Shown here: positions 45,986-54,530 of the stretch, piece after piece
Numbering within the stretch: position 1 is the first letter of the stretch
Layout: the number at the start of each line of letters is the position of its first letter
From: Brumimicrobium ulvae
Lineage (GTDB): Bacteria > Bacteroidota > Bacteroidia > Flavobacteriales_D > Crocinitomicaceae
DNA length: 64,000 bases
Direction: 5' to 3'
Assembly: GCF_947504225.1 (NCBI RefSeq)
Contig: NZ_CANNGT010000002.1
Span: 62,001 to 126,000, forward strand
Program-made: the position numbers and the translations under genes
Notes under the pieces: model-generated
What the model saw: only the letters and a program-made list of their open reading frames with translations
The model's database searches: none
Told to the model about the DNA's origin: nothing

Positions 45986-47029
45986 TTAAAACAGCCCTGT
46001 TTGAGAAGCATTAGGAGTTTTTCCTAGGTGTTCATAGGCTTTTGGAGTAACCTTTCTTCCCCTTTGAGTTCTGACCAAAAATCCTTCTTGAATTAAGAAA
46101 GGTTCATATACTTCTTCTATCGTTCCAGCATTTTCACCAACAGCAGTTGCAAGGGTTGTTATTCCAACTGGACCTCCATTAAACTTATCAATTAAAGCTG
46201 TTAGTAAACGATTGTCCATTTCATCTAAACCATTTTGATCAACATTCAAAGCGGTTAATGCTATGTGCGTAATTTCAATATTAATGGTTCCATCTCCTTT
46301 AATCTGTGCAAAATCCCTAACACGTCTTAATAATGCATTGGCGATTCTAGGTGTTCCTCTACTTCTGCTCGCAATTTCGTAAGCAGCTTCATGTGTAATA
46401 GGGATGTTCAATAAATCAGAAGAACGATTAACGATCATCGTTAACGTTTTAGCATTATAATACTGTAATCGTGAGTTGATGCCAAACCTTGCTCTTAAAG
46501 GAGCTGTAAGAAGTCCTGAACGCGTTGTAGCACCAATTAGGGTGAAAGGATTCAACGCAATTTGAACAGTACGCGCATTCGGACCAGAATCAATCATTAT
46601 ATCGATTACAAAATCTTCCATCGCTGAATAAAGGTATTCCTCGATAACAGGAGATAACCTATGGATTTCATCTATAAAAAGAACATCTCCTTCATCTAAA
46701 CTGGTTAATAATCCTGCTAAATCACCTGGTTTATCGAGTACGGGCCCTGAAGTGACCTTAAATCCAACATTTAATTCGTTGGCAATAATATTGGCAAGGG
46801 TTGTTTTTCCAAGTCCTGGGGGTCCATGAAGTAAAACATGATCGAGGGGTTCATTCCTTTGTTTGGTGGCCTGAACAAATATTTGAAGATTTTCAACGAT
46901 CTTTTGTTGACCAGTAAAGTCTTCTAATGACTTTGGTCGCAAAACCCTATCAAAGTCGGTGTCAGCTCCTTCACTTTCTAATCTGTAATCAAAATCTTCT
47001 TCTTCCACGGTCAATAATTTGTCTTTCAA
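45986..47029 (-). CDS. ruvB: Holliday junction branch migration helicase RuvB
   Basis: A protein of 347 residues, the standard length. RuvB is the hexameric AAA+ motor that, with RuvA, drives branch migration of Holliday junctions. Present are the RuvB opening [12 protein letters not shown], Walker [10 protein letters not shown], Walker [10 protein letters not shown], sensor LIGATTRSG, the arginine finger region [10 protein letters not shown] and the C-terminal winged helix ([26 protein letters not shown]). RuvA is not nearby. It begins just after the terminator of the oxidase operon. Confidence 0.97.
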   Translation of the reverse strand: MKDKLLTVEEEDFDYRLESEGADTDFDRVLRPKSLEDFTGQQKIVENLQIFVQATKQRNEPLDHVLLHGPPGLGKTTLANIIANELNVGFKVTSGPVLDKPGDLAGLLTSLDEGDVLFIDEIHRLSPVIEEYLYSAMEDFVIDIMIDSGPNARTVQIALNPFTLIGATTRSGLLTAPLRARFGINSRLQYYNAKTLTMIVNRSSDLLNIPITHEAAYEIASRSRGTPRIANALLRRVRDFAQIKGDGTINIEITHIALTALNVDQNGLDEMDNRLLTALIDKFNGGPVGITTLATAVGENAGTIEEVYEPFLIQEGFLVRTQRGRKVTPKAYEHLGKTPNASQTGLF

Positions 47030-47033
47030 ATAT

Positions 47034-47066
47034 AAGAAAAGCCCAGCACACTCAATGTACTGGGCT
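47034..47066 (-). terminator. Intrinsic terminator of the actABCDEF-coxBA operon
   Basis: An 11-pair stem AGCCCAGTACA/TGTGCTGGGCT (one T-G pair) with a five-base loop (47040-47066), followed on the minus strand by TTTTC. It lies 24 bp after the coxA stop codon, ahead of ruvB. Confidence 0.8.
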
Positions 47067-47090
47067 CATAAATATTCTTGTTTTTAAAGC

Positions 47091-48890
47091 TTAATGCTCC
47101 TCTTCACCTTCTTTTAATGGAACAGTTTGAGGAATGAAATCTTCATCTGCTCCTGGCTTAGAGTAATCATAAGGCCAACGGTGTACCACAGGCAATTCAC
47201 CAGGCCAGTTTCCGTGACCAGGCACTGCTGTTGGTGTTGTCCATTCTAATGTGTTTGATCTCCATGGATTAAGCGGTGCTTTTGGTCCTCTGAAAATACT
47301 ATAGAAGAAATTAAAGAAGAAGAACACCTGACCAAAGGCTCCAATTATAGCGAATACCGTAATGATAATATTCAAATCTAGAATCATTTCTCCTGCGGTA
47401 GGGTTAAATGTGTCAAAGATTGAGTTATCATAATATCTTCTTGGCGTACCTCCGATACCAACAAAGTGCATTGGAAGGAAAACACCATAACCACTCACAA
47501 TTGTTGTCCAGAAGTGAGCATATCCTAATCTATTGTTCATCATTCTACCGAACATCTTAGGGAACCAATGGTAAACCCCTGCAAACATTCCGAAGATAGC
47601 TGACAGCCCCATTACAACGTGGAAGTGGGCCACAACGAAGTAAGTATCGTGTACTTGAATATCCAATGCTGAATCAGCAAGAATGATTCCTGTAACACCT
47701 CCGGAGATAAATGTAGACACTAGTCCGATTGCAAATAACATTGCTGGAGTGAAAACAATTGATCCTTTCCAAAGTGTAGTTAGGTAGTTAAACACCTTTA
47801 CTGCAGAAGGAATCGCAATTAATAGGGTCGTAAATACGAAGACACTTCCAAGGAAGGGGTCCATACCTGACACGAACATGTGATGCGCCCATACGATAAA
47901 CGAAAGGAATCCAATCGCTAATAATGAACCGATCATCGCACGGTAACCGAAAATTGGTTTACGGGCGTTTGTAGAAATAACTTCTGAGGAAATACCTAAT
48001 GCTGGAAGTAAAACGATGTAAACTTCAGGGTGCCCAAGGAACCAGAACAAGTGTTGGTAAAGAATTGGTGAACCACCAACATTATCGAGCATTTCACCTC
48101 CGACAATAATTTCACTTAAGTAGAAAGAAGTTCCAAGCACTCTATCCATGAATAACAACAATGCTGCTGATAAAAGTACTGGGAAAGCCAATACACCAAC
48201 GATTGCTGTAACAAGGAACGCCCAAATAGTTAATGGCATTCTAGTCATTTTCATTCCTGTTGTTCTAAGGTTAATGATTGTTGTAATGTAGTTCAACGAA
48301 CCAATCAAAGAAGAAGCGATGAAAATAGTCAATGAAATCAACCAAAGTGTCATTCCTAATCCTGATCCAGAAACCGCTTGAGGCAATGCCGATAAAGGAG
48401 GGTAAACCGTCCATCCAGACATTGCAGGTCCTGATTCTACAAACAATGAAACCAACATTATTACTGATGAAATATTGAATAACCATGCAGACATCATGTT
48501 GATGAATCCTGAGGCCATATCACGGGCACCAAGTTGTAATGGAATAAGTACGTTTGAGAAAGTACCACTAAGTCCACCTGTAAGCACAAAGAAAACCATA
48601 ATTGTACCGTGGATGGTTACTAATCCAAGATACATATCTTGATTTAAGATTCCATCTGGAGCCCAACGGTCTCCTAAGAACATATTTAAAAAGTCTGATG
48701 ATTCTCCGGGCCATGCTAATTGTATTCTAAAAAATACAGACAACATCATTCCCACTAATCCCATAAAAATAGCGGCAATTAAAAATTGTTTCCCGATTGT
48801 TTTATGGTCGTAGCTAAAGATATACTTTGATACAAAGCTTTCTTCGTGATGATCATGTTCGTGAATTGCTTCTTGAGCTGCAGCTGCCAT
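47091..48890 (-). CDS. coxA: Cytochrome c oxidase subunit I
   Basis: A protein of 599 residues, about 12 membrane helices. It reduces oxygen to water at the heme-copper centre and pumps protons. The key elements are seen: the low-spin heme ligand segment GTIMVFFVLTGG with an upstream His (TIHGTIMVFF), the copper and cross-link motif FWFLGHPEVYIV, and the pair HFHVV with nearby HDTYFVVAH for the high-spin heme and copper. The latter half has the usual ALDIQVHDTYFV. It follows coxB by 31 bp and is the last gene of the respiratory operon. Confidence 0.96.
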   Translation of the reverse strand: MAAAAQEAIHEHDHHEESFVSKYIFSYDHKTIGKQFLIAAIFMGLVGMMLSVFFRIQLAWPGESSDFLNMFLGDRWAPDGILNQDMYLGLVTIHGTIMVFFVLTGGLSGTFSNVLIPLQLGARDMASGFINMMSAWLFNISSVIMLVSLFVESGPAMSGWTVYPPLSALPQAVSGSGLGMTLWLISLTIFIASSLIGSLNYITTIINLRTTGMKMTRMPLTIWAFLVTAIVGVLAFPVLLSAALLLFMDRVLGTSFYLSEIIVGGEMLDNVGGSPILYQHLFWFLGHPEVYIVLLPALGISSEVISTNARKPIFGYRAMIGSLLAIGFLSFIVWAHHMFVSGMDPFLGSVFVFTTLLIAIPSAVKVFNYLTTLWKGSIVFTPAMLFAIGLVSTFISGGVTGIILADSALDIQVHDTYFVVAHFHVVMGLSAIFGMFAGVYHWFPKMFGRMMNNRLGYAHFWTTIVSGYGVFLPMHFVGIGGTPRRYYDNSIFDTFNPTAGEMILDLNIIITVFAIIGAFGQVFFFFNFFYSIFRGPKAPLNPWRSNTLEWTTPTAVPGHGNWPGELPVVHRWPYDYSKPGADEDFIPQTVPLKEGEEEH

Positions 48891-48921
48891 GTTTAAAAAT
48901 ATTTACTAATTGATAATACTA

Positions 48922-50169
48922 TTAATTTTCTTTTACTCTATTTGCGATTGACTCGTAGTATTCGAGTAATTTATCTTCATTTCCGGTAATCCAAGGAGTT
49001 CCTTCATATGTAGATTTTGTTTTTTGCCATTCCAAGTATTCTTTTGGTTCAAGAACTTTGATTGACATTTTCATCTTATAATGAGAACCTCCACAAATTT
49101 TGTTACATAGTAAGGCGTATTCAAATTCAGGATTATTCAACTTTCTTTTCATATCGTCAGTTGAATAAATAGGTTGAAACTTAAAATATGTTGTTAAACC
49201 AGGAACAGTATTCATTTGCGCACGGAAATGTGGGAAATAAGCACTGTGAATAACATCCTTTGATCGGAAATGGAAATTGTATTTTTGACCTTTCAAAAGA
49301 ACTAAACTGTCCTCTACAATAACATCATCAAATGCTAATGGATCTAGTGAATCTGCATCATAAGTGATCGACATAGCCTCTAAAAGTCTAGACATACGTT
49401 CTTTTCTACCCAATTCAGTTTCTAAAGCCTTTCGGTCTTTAGAAGACATAGCGACAGAACGATCGTTCAATTGAGCTTCAATCATTTCCACCCCACTATT
49501 TCCAGGTTCTCCAACTTTCATTAAAGCTAAAGAACGTTCAATATTATCTTTGGTCATAATCCCATAAGGATTCTCAGCAGTAGTTAGTTTATAATCAAAC
49601 TTACCTAATTGGTTATTCATTCCAGAGTATCGTGCAGTCCAGGCAAACTGGTAGGCAAATATCTCAATATCTTCGTATTCAGAACCAGCTTTTGCAGTTG
49701 TTTCGTTCCACGTTTGCAAACCAAAAATAATAATCACTGAAAGTACTGCTGCTGGAATAACTGTCCAAACCATTTCAAGTTTGTTATTGTGTGCATAGTA
49801 AAACGCCTTCACACCTTCTTTTCTTTGGTATTTGTAGGCAAAAACAAACAACAATGTATTGGTAAGGAAAAACACAGTAATAATAATGATCCAGTTCAAG
49901 TCAAACAACCAATCAATTTCTTGACCGTGTGCTGAAGCCGCAGGACCTAAATCAACATATCCATATTTTAGCATTAACCAAATGAATGAAGCATAAAGTG
50001 CAATCATGAAAATAATCATCATGTTACCATTAAACTTATTCTCATTTTCAGGAATTTCTTCTTCTTTTCGCTTGGTGGCTTTTGCTGTTAGTTCACTTAC
50101 ACGCACGAGTTGTGCAATGGCCAAAACGCCAAAAATGATCACCAATATTATAACTAACTTATTACCCAT
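48922..50169 (-). CDS. coxB: Cytochrome c oxidase subunit II
   Basis: A protein of 415 residues, long for a subunit II. It has one extra N-terminal membrane helix (KLVIILVIIFGVLAIAQLV) before the usual two-helix hairpin. The periplasmic cupredoxin domain shows the CuA site, HSAYFPHF and CNKICGGSHYKM (the C-x3-C-x3-H-x2-M pattern). A helical, charged insert of about 80 residues lies before the CuA part (residues ~195-275). It accepts electrons from the ActABCDEF complex or a cytochrome c and passes them to CoxA. Gaps to neighbours are about 30 bp. Confidence 0.94.
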   Translation of the reverse strand: MGNKLVIILVIIFGVLAIAQLVRVSELTAKATKRKEEEIPENENKFNGNMMIIFMIALYASFIWLMLKYGYVDLGPAASAHGQEIDWLFDLNWIIIITVFFLTNTLLFVFAYKYQRKEGVKAFYYAHNNKLEMVWTVIPAAVLSVIIIFGLQTWNETTAKAGSEYEDIEIFAYQFAWTARYSGMNNQLGKFDYKLTTAENPYGIMTKDNIERSLALMKVGEPGNSGVEMIEAQLNDRSVAMSSKDRKALETELGRKERMSRLLEAMSITYDADSLDPLAFDDVIVEDSLVLLKGQKYNFHFRSKDVIHSAYFPHFRAQMNTVPGLTTYFKFQPIYSTDDMKRKLNNPEFEYALLCNKICGGSHYKMKMSIKVLEPKEYLEWQKTKSTYEGTPWITGNEDKLLEYYESIANRVKEN

Positions 50170-50203
50170 CTCTCTAAATATTAACTAATTCTAAATTTAA
50201 AAC

Positions 50204-51412
50204 TTATATCTCGTGATGTAAAGACTCATCCATGAAAGGATGGTTTTTAGCAACCAGAGGAGACTGTGATAATTTAACCAAAACTACGCGAACAAATAAA
50301 CCTAAGAACAATACAGCCATCCCGATTTCCATTGCACCGATACTAGCAGTTGGTCCCATAGATCCACCCATAACCATAATCCAAACATCTAACCAGTGTC
50401 CTGCTAAAATTACTAGCCCGACAAAAGTAAGAATACCTGCATGTCTTTTTGCATCTCTTGACATTAAAATCAACATTGGGAATGCAAAGTTAATGACAAA
50501 CATTCCAAAGTAAAGTAATTTGTAATGTTCAACACGCATGAGGTAGTAAGTTGTTTCTTCAGGAATATTGGCATACCAGATCAACATGTATTGAGAGAAC
50601 CAAAGGTAAGCCCATAAGAATGAAGTTGCGAATACCCACTTTCCAATATCGTGAATGTGACTTTCGTTTACTTTTGGTAAGTATCCTAATTTCTTCAGAT
50701 ACAATAACAACATAATGATAACAACCATTGCGCTTGTCCAAGAACCAGCGAATACATACCATCCAAACAAAGTCGAGAACCAGTGGATATCGATAGACAT
50801 TAACCAATCCCAAGAACTTGTAGAGCTAAACACAGCAAAGAACACTAAGAATAATGCACCACGGCGATAATTCTTAAAGTGAATATCAATTGCGTCAGCT
50901 GGATTTTCATCTTGTAAAACTGAACGCTTCATGAATCCATTCCACATTATGTAATAAATCGCTAAATAAGAAAGCGTTCTTACCCAGAAGAAAGGTTGAT
51001 TTAAATAAGCTCCTTTCATTGAAGAAAGTTCATCGTAATGCGACCCACCTTCTTTCATTACTTCCGGATCCATCCACATATATATGTGTGCTCCATTCAT
51101 AAAAGATAGTGTGATGAAAGTAATTAACAACAAGCCCATACCAACTGGTAAGTATCCTGTAATTGCCTCAATTACTCTTTTTATGTACACAAACCATCCT
51201 GCCTCTGTAGCATATTGCAGTGCTAAAAAGAACATTGCACTAATAGCAATAGAGAAGAAGAAGAAACTATTTGATAATAGGTTTCCCATGAACTTTTGGC
51301 CTAGATTTCCATCACCCATGGCCGCAATAATTCCGATTCCTGTAAATACAATCCCTACAACCATTAAGATTGTGGTCCATATTTTAGCCTTATTTGAAAC
51401 TTGATAATCCAT
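50204..51412 (-). CDS. actF: Alternative complex III subunit ActF (quinol:cytochrome c oxidoreductase)
   Basis: A protein of 402 residues with about ten membrane helices, an NrfD/PsrC-like integral subunit. With ActC it forms the membrane part of alternative complex III, which oxidises menaquinol. The order ActE-ActF-CoxB-CoxA is typical of Bacteroidota. Segments WFVYIKRVIEAITGYLPVG and SSWDWLMSIDIHWFSTLFGW resemble the ActF family. It lies 35 bp after actE. Confidence 0.9.
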   Translation of the reverse strand: MDYQVSNKAKIWTTILMVVGIVFTGIGIIAAMGDGNLGQKFMGNLLSNSFFFFSIAISAMFFLALQYATEAGWFVYIKRVIEAITGYLPVGMGLLLITFITLSFMNGAHIYMWMDPEVMKEGGSHYDELSSMKGAYLNQPFFWVRTLSYLAIYYIMWNGFMKRSVLQDENPADAIDIHFKNYRRGALFLVFFAVFSSTSSWDWLMSIDIHWFSTLFGWYVFAGSWTSAMVVIIMLLLYLKKLGYLPKVNESHIHDIGKWVFATSFLWAYLWFSQYMLIWYANIPEETTYYLMRVEHYKLLYFGMFVINFAFPMLILMSRDAKRHAGILTFVGLVILAGHWLDVWIMVMGGSMGPTASIGAMEIGMAVLFLGLFVRVVLVKLSQSPLVAKNHPFMDESLHHEI

Positions 51413-51446
51413 TTTATCTACTAATTTTCTTAATTATAAAACTCTT

Positions 51447-52202
51447 TTATTGTTGTTCTTCAGTAACGTTAGTTGAATCCGAAACAACTTCTTCCTCTAC
51501 TATAGTTGATGCACCGTAATCGTCTAACCTAAGCTTATTGATATAGTGAACTACAGTCCAAATTTCATTGTTTTTCAATAATGGTGCGTGAGCTCCCATC
51601 ATACCTTTACCATAGTAAATCGAATAAAACACTTGTCCATCAGGAAGATTTTTAAGATTTGCGAAATCAGGAACCCCCATATAAGCACCACTCTCAACCA
51701 TTGGTCCTTTTCCATCTCCTTTTGGTCCGTGACAGTGCGCACAATTAATGTTGAACAGTTCTTTTCCTTGGTCGAAGATTGCTTTTTCGTTATCTTCAGT
51801 TAAAGCAATTGGATTCTTATCTGCAGCAGCAGCTTCGTAATCTCCAGCAGCTTCAGTACTTAAGTTCCAACCATGCTTTTCTTGTAGACCATGAGTAACG
51901 TTAGCGAAACTACTTGTTTGACGATGATATGGTAAATTGATCTCTAGATTTTCAACTTTTCCTTGATATGGAATTGTATAAACAGGAGGGTGCTTAGCAG
52001 AAGCTGTCATCATTGCTTCTACATTCACTTGTTCTTTTACCCAACCATAATCTACATAAGTTTCAATTGCTGGAGAGCGGTACATATCTGGCATCCATTC
52101 TAAACCTGGAGAGTCAGGATCTGAAATACATGAAACAAGAGTCCCAATTCCAAATGTTAGCACTAAAGCTTTTGTTGATATTGCCTTAATTTTCTTCTTC
52201 AT
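51447..52202 (-). CDS. actE: Alternative complex III subunit ActE, monoheme cytochrome c lipoprotein
   Basis: A protein of 251 residues. The lipobox TLVSC places the lipidated Cys at residue 25, so it is anchored facing the periplasm. One heme-binding motif CAHCH (in FNINCAHCHGPKGDGKGP) and a distal Met candidate in the GKGMMGAHA segment complete a class I cytochrome c domain in the second half. It carries electrons from the quinol-oxidising core to the oxidase. The last residues are acidic. It lies 6 bp after actD. Confidence 0.93.
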   Translation of the reverse strand: MKKKIKAISTKALVLTFGIGTLVSCISDPDSPGLEWMPDMYRSPAIETYVDYGWVKEQVNVEAMMTASAKHPPVYTIPYQGKVENLEINLPYHRQTSSFANVTHGLQEKHGWNLSTEAAGDYEAAAADKNPIALTEDNEKAIFDQGKELFNINCAHCHGPKGDGKGPMVESGAYMGVPDFANLKNLPDGQVFYSIYYGKGMMGAHAPLLKNNEIWTVVHYINKLRLDDYGASTIVEEEVVSDSTNVTEEQQ

Positions 52203-52208
52203 GGCAAA

Positions 52209-52748
52209 TTATTTAATGTTTTTTTGATCTAATTCTACAATACCTGTTTCCATTAGCATTGCCTCAAGTTCTTTTTCTGAGAACTTTTGGTTTTCGCTCA
52301 ATCTCAACTCCATAACAAATCGGTCATCGGTTGTACGTGGATCAGGGTTTTCTGCTGGCATTCCTGGGATTGTTTTGTTGGCCAAGAAATAAGTAATACA
52401 CATTGCATGTGCCGCAAACAATACCGTCATTTCAAAACCGATTGGAACGAAAGCAAGCATGTTCTCCAAGAAAGAAAAACTTGGTTTACCCCCAATGTTC
52501 ATTGGCCAATCCGAAATCATGATATACCACATACCTAATAAAGCAAGGGCCAATCCCGTCAATCCGTATAAGAATGACATAATTCCTAATCTTGTTTCCT
52601 TAATTCCAATAATTGGATCAATTCCATGCACTGGAAATGGTGAGAAAACCTCTGATACTTTAACTCCTTTTGCAACTAACTTCTTTGCACCATCTTTCAG
52701 CACATCGTCATCGTTATACATTGCATAAAAAACTACGTTCGATCCCAT
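52209..52748 (-). CDS. actD: Alternative complex III subunit ActD (DUF3341)
   Basis: A protein of 179 residues with two membrane helices in the middle (GIMSFLYGLTGLALALLGMW and GFEMTVLFAAHAMCITYFLA) and a DUF3341 pattern (SPFPVHGIDPIIGIKETRLG). It is a membrane-anchored subunit of alternative complex III. It lies 3 bp downstream of actC and 6 bp upstream of actE. Confidence 0.93.
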   Translation of the reverse strand: MGSNVVFYAMYNDDDVLKDGAKKLVAKGVKVSEVFSPFPVHGIDPIIGIKETRLGIMSFLYGLTGLALALLGMWYIMISDWPMNIGGKPSFSFLENMLAFVPIGFEMTVLFAAHAMCITYFLANKTIPGMPAENPDPRTTDDRFVMELRLSENQKFSEKELEAMLMETGIVELDQKNIK

Positions 52749-52751
52749 GTC

Positions 52752-54497
52752 TTAATTATTATCGTTTTTTAATTTCTCTTCTGCTTCTATTTTCCAAGCT
52801 TCTAATTTAGCTTGATTTCCTGCCGATCCGAGGTAAGTCGTAAGTGGACTTAAATCTGCAGTAGTATCAAGTTTTGCGAGCTGAGCGAAAGAATAAATAC
52901 CAATCTCGTTCAATTTATTTTCAATTGCAGGTCCTAATCCAGCCAACTCTTTTAAGTCATCTTTTTGACTTTCATCAGCGGCACCTAGCCCTTTAACTAA
53001 TGCTTCTAAATCTGCACCTGATGGCGAACTTACTTCTTGAGTAGAAGCTTTGGTAGATGCACTTGAAGAAGGAGATAACTTAACCTCTGCCAAGTGTTGT
53101 TCTTCGATTGAGAAAGCCGGTGTTTTAGCATCACCATCTTTGTAAGATTGACCTGAAGACTTCAAAATAGATTTGATCTCGTTCAATGAGAGTACAGGGA
53201 AGTATCTTGTAAACAATAGGAAAAACACAAAGAACAATCCGATTGTACCTACGAAAATCCCGATATCAATGTGCGTTGGGTAGAACATACTCCAAGAAGA
53301 TGGAAGGTAATCTCTGTGCAGTGTTGTTCCAATAATTACGAAACGTTCGAACCACATACCAATATTTACTACAATTGCAATAAGGAAAGTAAATGTTAAG
53401 CTCGTTCTTAGCTTTTTGAACCACATTAATTGTGGAGACACAACGTTACATGTCATCATTGCCCAGTAAGCCCACCAGTAAGGTCCAGTTGCCCTATTAA
53501 TAAATGCATATGCTTCATATTCAACTCCAGAGTACCATGAAACGAAAAGCTCAGTTAAGTAAGCTACACCAACGATAGAACCAGTAGCCATGATTACAAT
53601 ATTCATGTACTCAATGTGCTTTGTGTGAATATACGCTTCTAATCTGTATGCTTTTCTCATCACAAGCATTAAGGTTTGTACCATTGCGAATCCAGAGAAT
53701 ACCGCACCTGCAACGAAATAAGGAGGGAAAATTGTAGTATGCCATCCTGGAATCACTGAAGTAGCGAAGTCAAAAGATACAATAGAGTGAACCGAGAATA
53801 CAAGAGGAGTAGCAAGACCAGCAAGGATCAAAGAAATCATTTCAAAACGGCTCCATTGCTTTGCACGCCCTGACCATCCAAATGATAACATCGTATACAT
53901 TTTCTTAGCCACCGGTTTTTTAGCACGGTCTCTAATTGTTGCAAAGTCAGGAATCAATCCAATATACCAGAACACCAATGAAACCGAAAGGTAAGTTGAT
54001 ATCGCGAAAACGTCCCAAAGTAACGGAGAGTTAAAGTTAGGCCAAAGCGAACCAAATTGATTTGGTAATGGCATCACCCAGTAAGCAACCCAAATACGTC
54101 CCATGTGAATTAATGGGAAAAGACCTGCCATAAATACTGCGAAAATAGTCATCGCCTCAGCAGAACGGTTAATCGCCATTCTCCATTTCTGACGGAAGAG
54201 TAGCAGTACTGCAGAAATAAGTGTTCCTGCGTGACCAATACCTACCCACCAAACGAAGTTGGTAATATCCCAAGCCCAGTTAATGGTCTTGTTCAATCCC
54301 CAAGTACCGATACCAGTACCTAGTAAGTACAAAATACATCCGACACCATATAGTCCGATTATTGCAGCTATAGCAAATAATACATACCATGTTTTTGGCG
54401 CTTTACCTTCAATTGGTTTACAAACATCCTCAGTTACTTGATGAAAGGTCTTGTGACCTAAAACTAAGGGTTCTCTAATTGTTGCTTCCTTATGCAT
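52752..54497 (-). CDS. actC: Alternative complex III subunit ActC (NrfD-like) with extra C-terminal domain
   Basis: A protein of 581 residues; typical ActC is about 470-490. About ten membrane helices span residues ~35-440, with NrfD-family features (NFVWWVGIGHAGTLISAVLLL and NRATGPYWWAYWAMMTCNVV). It binds menaquinol and transfers electrons to the FeS centres of ActB. A Ser/Thr-rich linker (~470-510) then leads to a small helical domain, ELAGLGPAIENKLNEIGIYS FAQLAKL (residues ~523-550), which resembles the helix-hairpin-helix domain attached to NuoE and ribosomal L21 in some bacteria. The role of this extension is unknown. It lies 3 bp before actD. Confidence 0.93.
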   Translation of the reverse strand: MHKEATIREPLVLGHKTFHQVTEDVCKPIEGKAPKTWYVLFAIAAIIGLYGVGCILYLLGTGIGTWGLNKTINWAWDITNFVWWVGIGHAGTLISAVLLLFRQKWRMAINRSAEAMTIFAVFMAGLFPLIHMGRIWVAYWVMPLPNQFGSLWPNFNSPLLWDVFAISTYLSVSLVFWYIGLIPDFATIRDRAKKPVAKKMYTMLSFGWSGRAKQWSRFEMISLILAGLATPLVFSVHSIVSFDFATSVIPGWHTTIFPPYFVAGAVFSGFAMVQTLMLVMRKAYRLEAYIHTKHIEYMNIVIMATGSIVGVAYLTELFVSWYSGVEYEAYAFINRATGPYWWAYWAMMTCNVVSPQLMWFKKLRTSLTFTFLIAIVVNIGMWFERFVIIGTTLHRDYLPSSWSMFYPTHIDIGIFVGTIGLFFVFFLLFTRYFPVLSLNEIKSILKSSGQSYKDGDAKTPAFSIEEQHLAEVKLSPSSSASTKASTQEVSSPSGADLEALVKGLGAADESQKDDLKELAGLGPAIENKLNEIGIYSFAQLAKLDTTADLSPLTTYLGSAGNQAKLEAWKIEAEEKLKNDNN

Positions 54498-54530
54498 TAC
54501 AATATATTTATTGTTTAATACTTCTAAATT

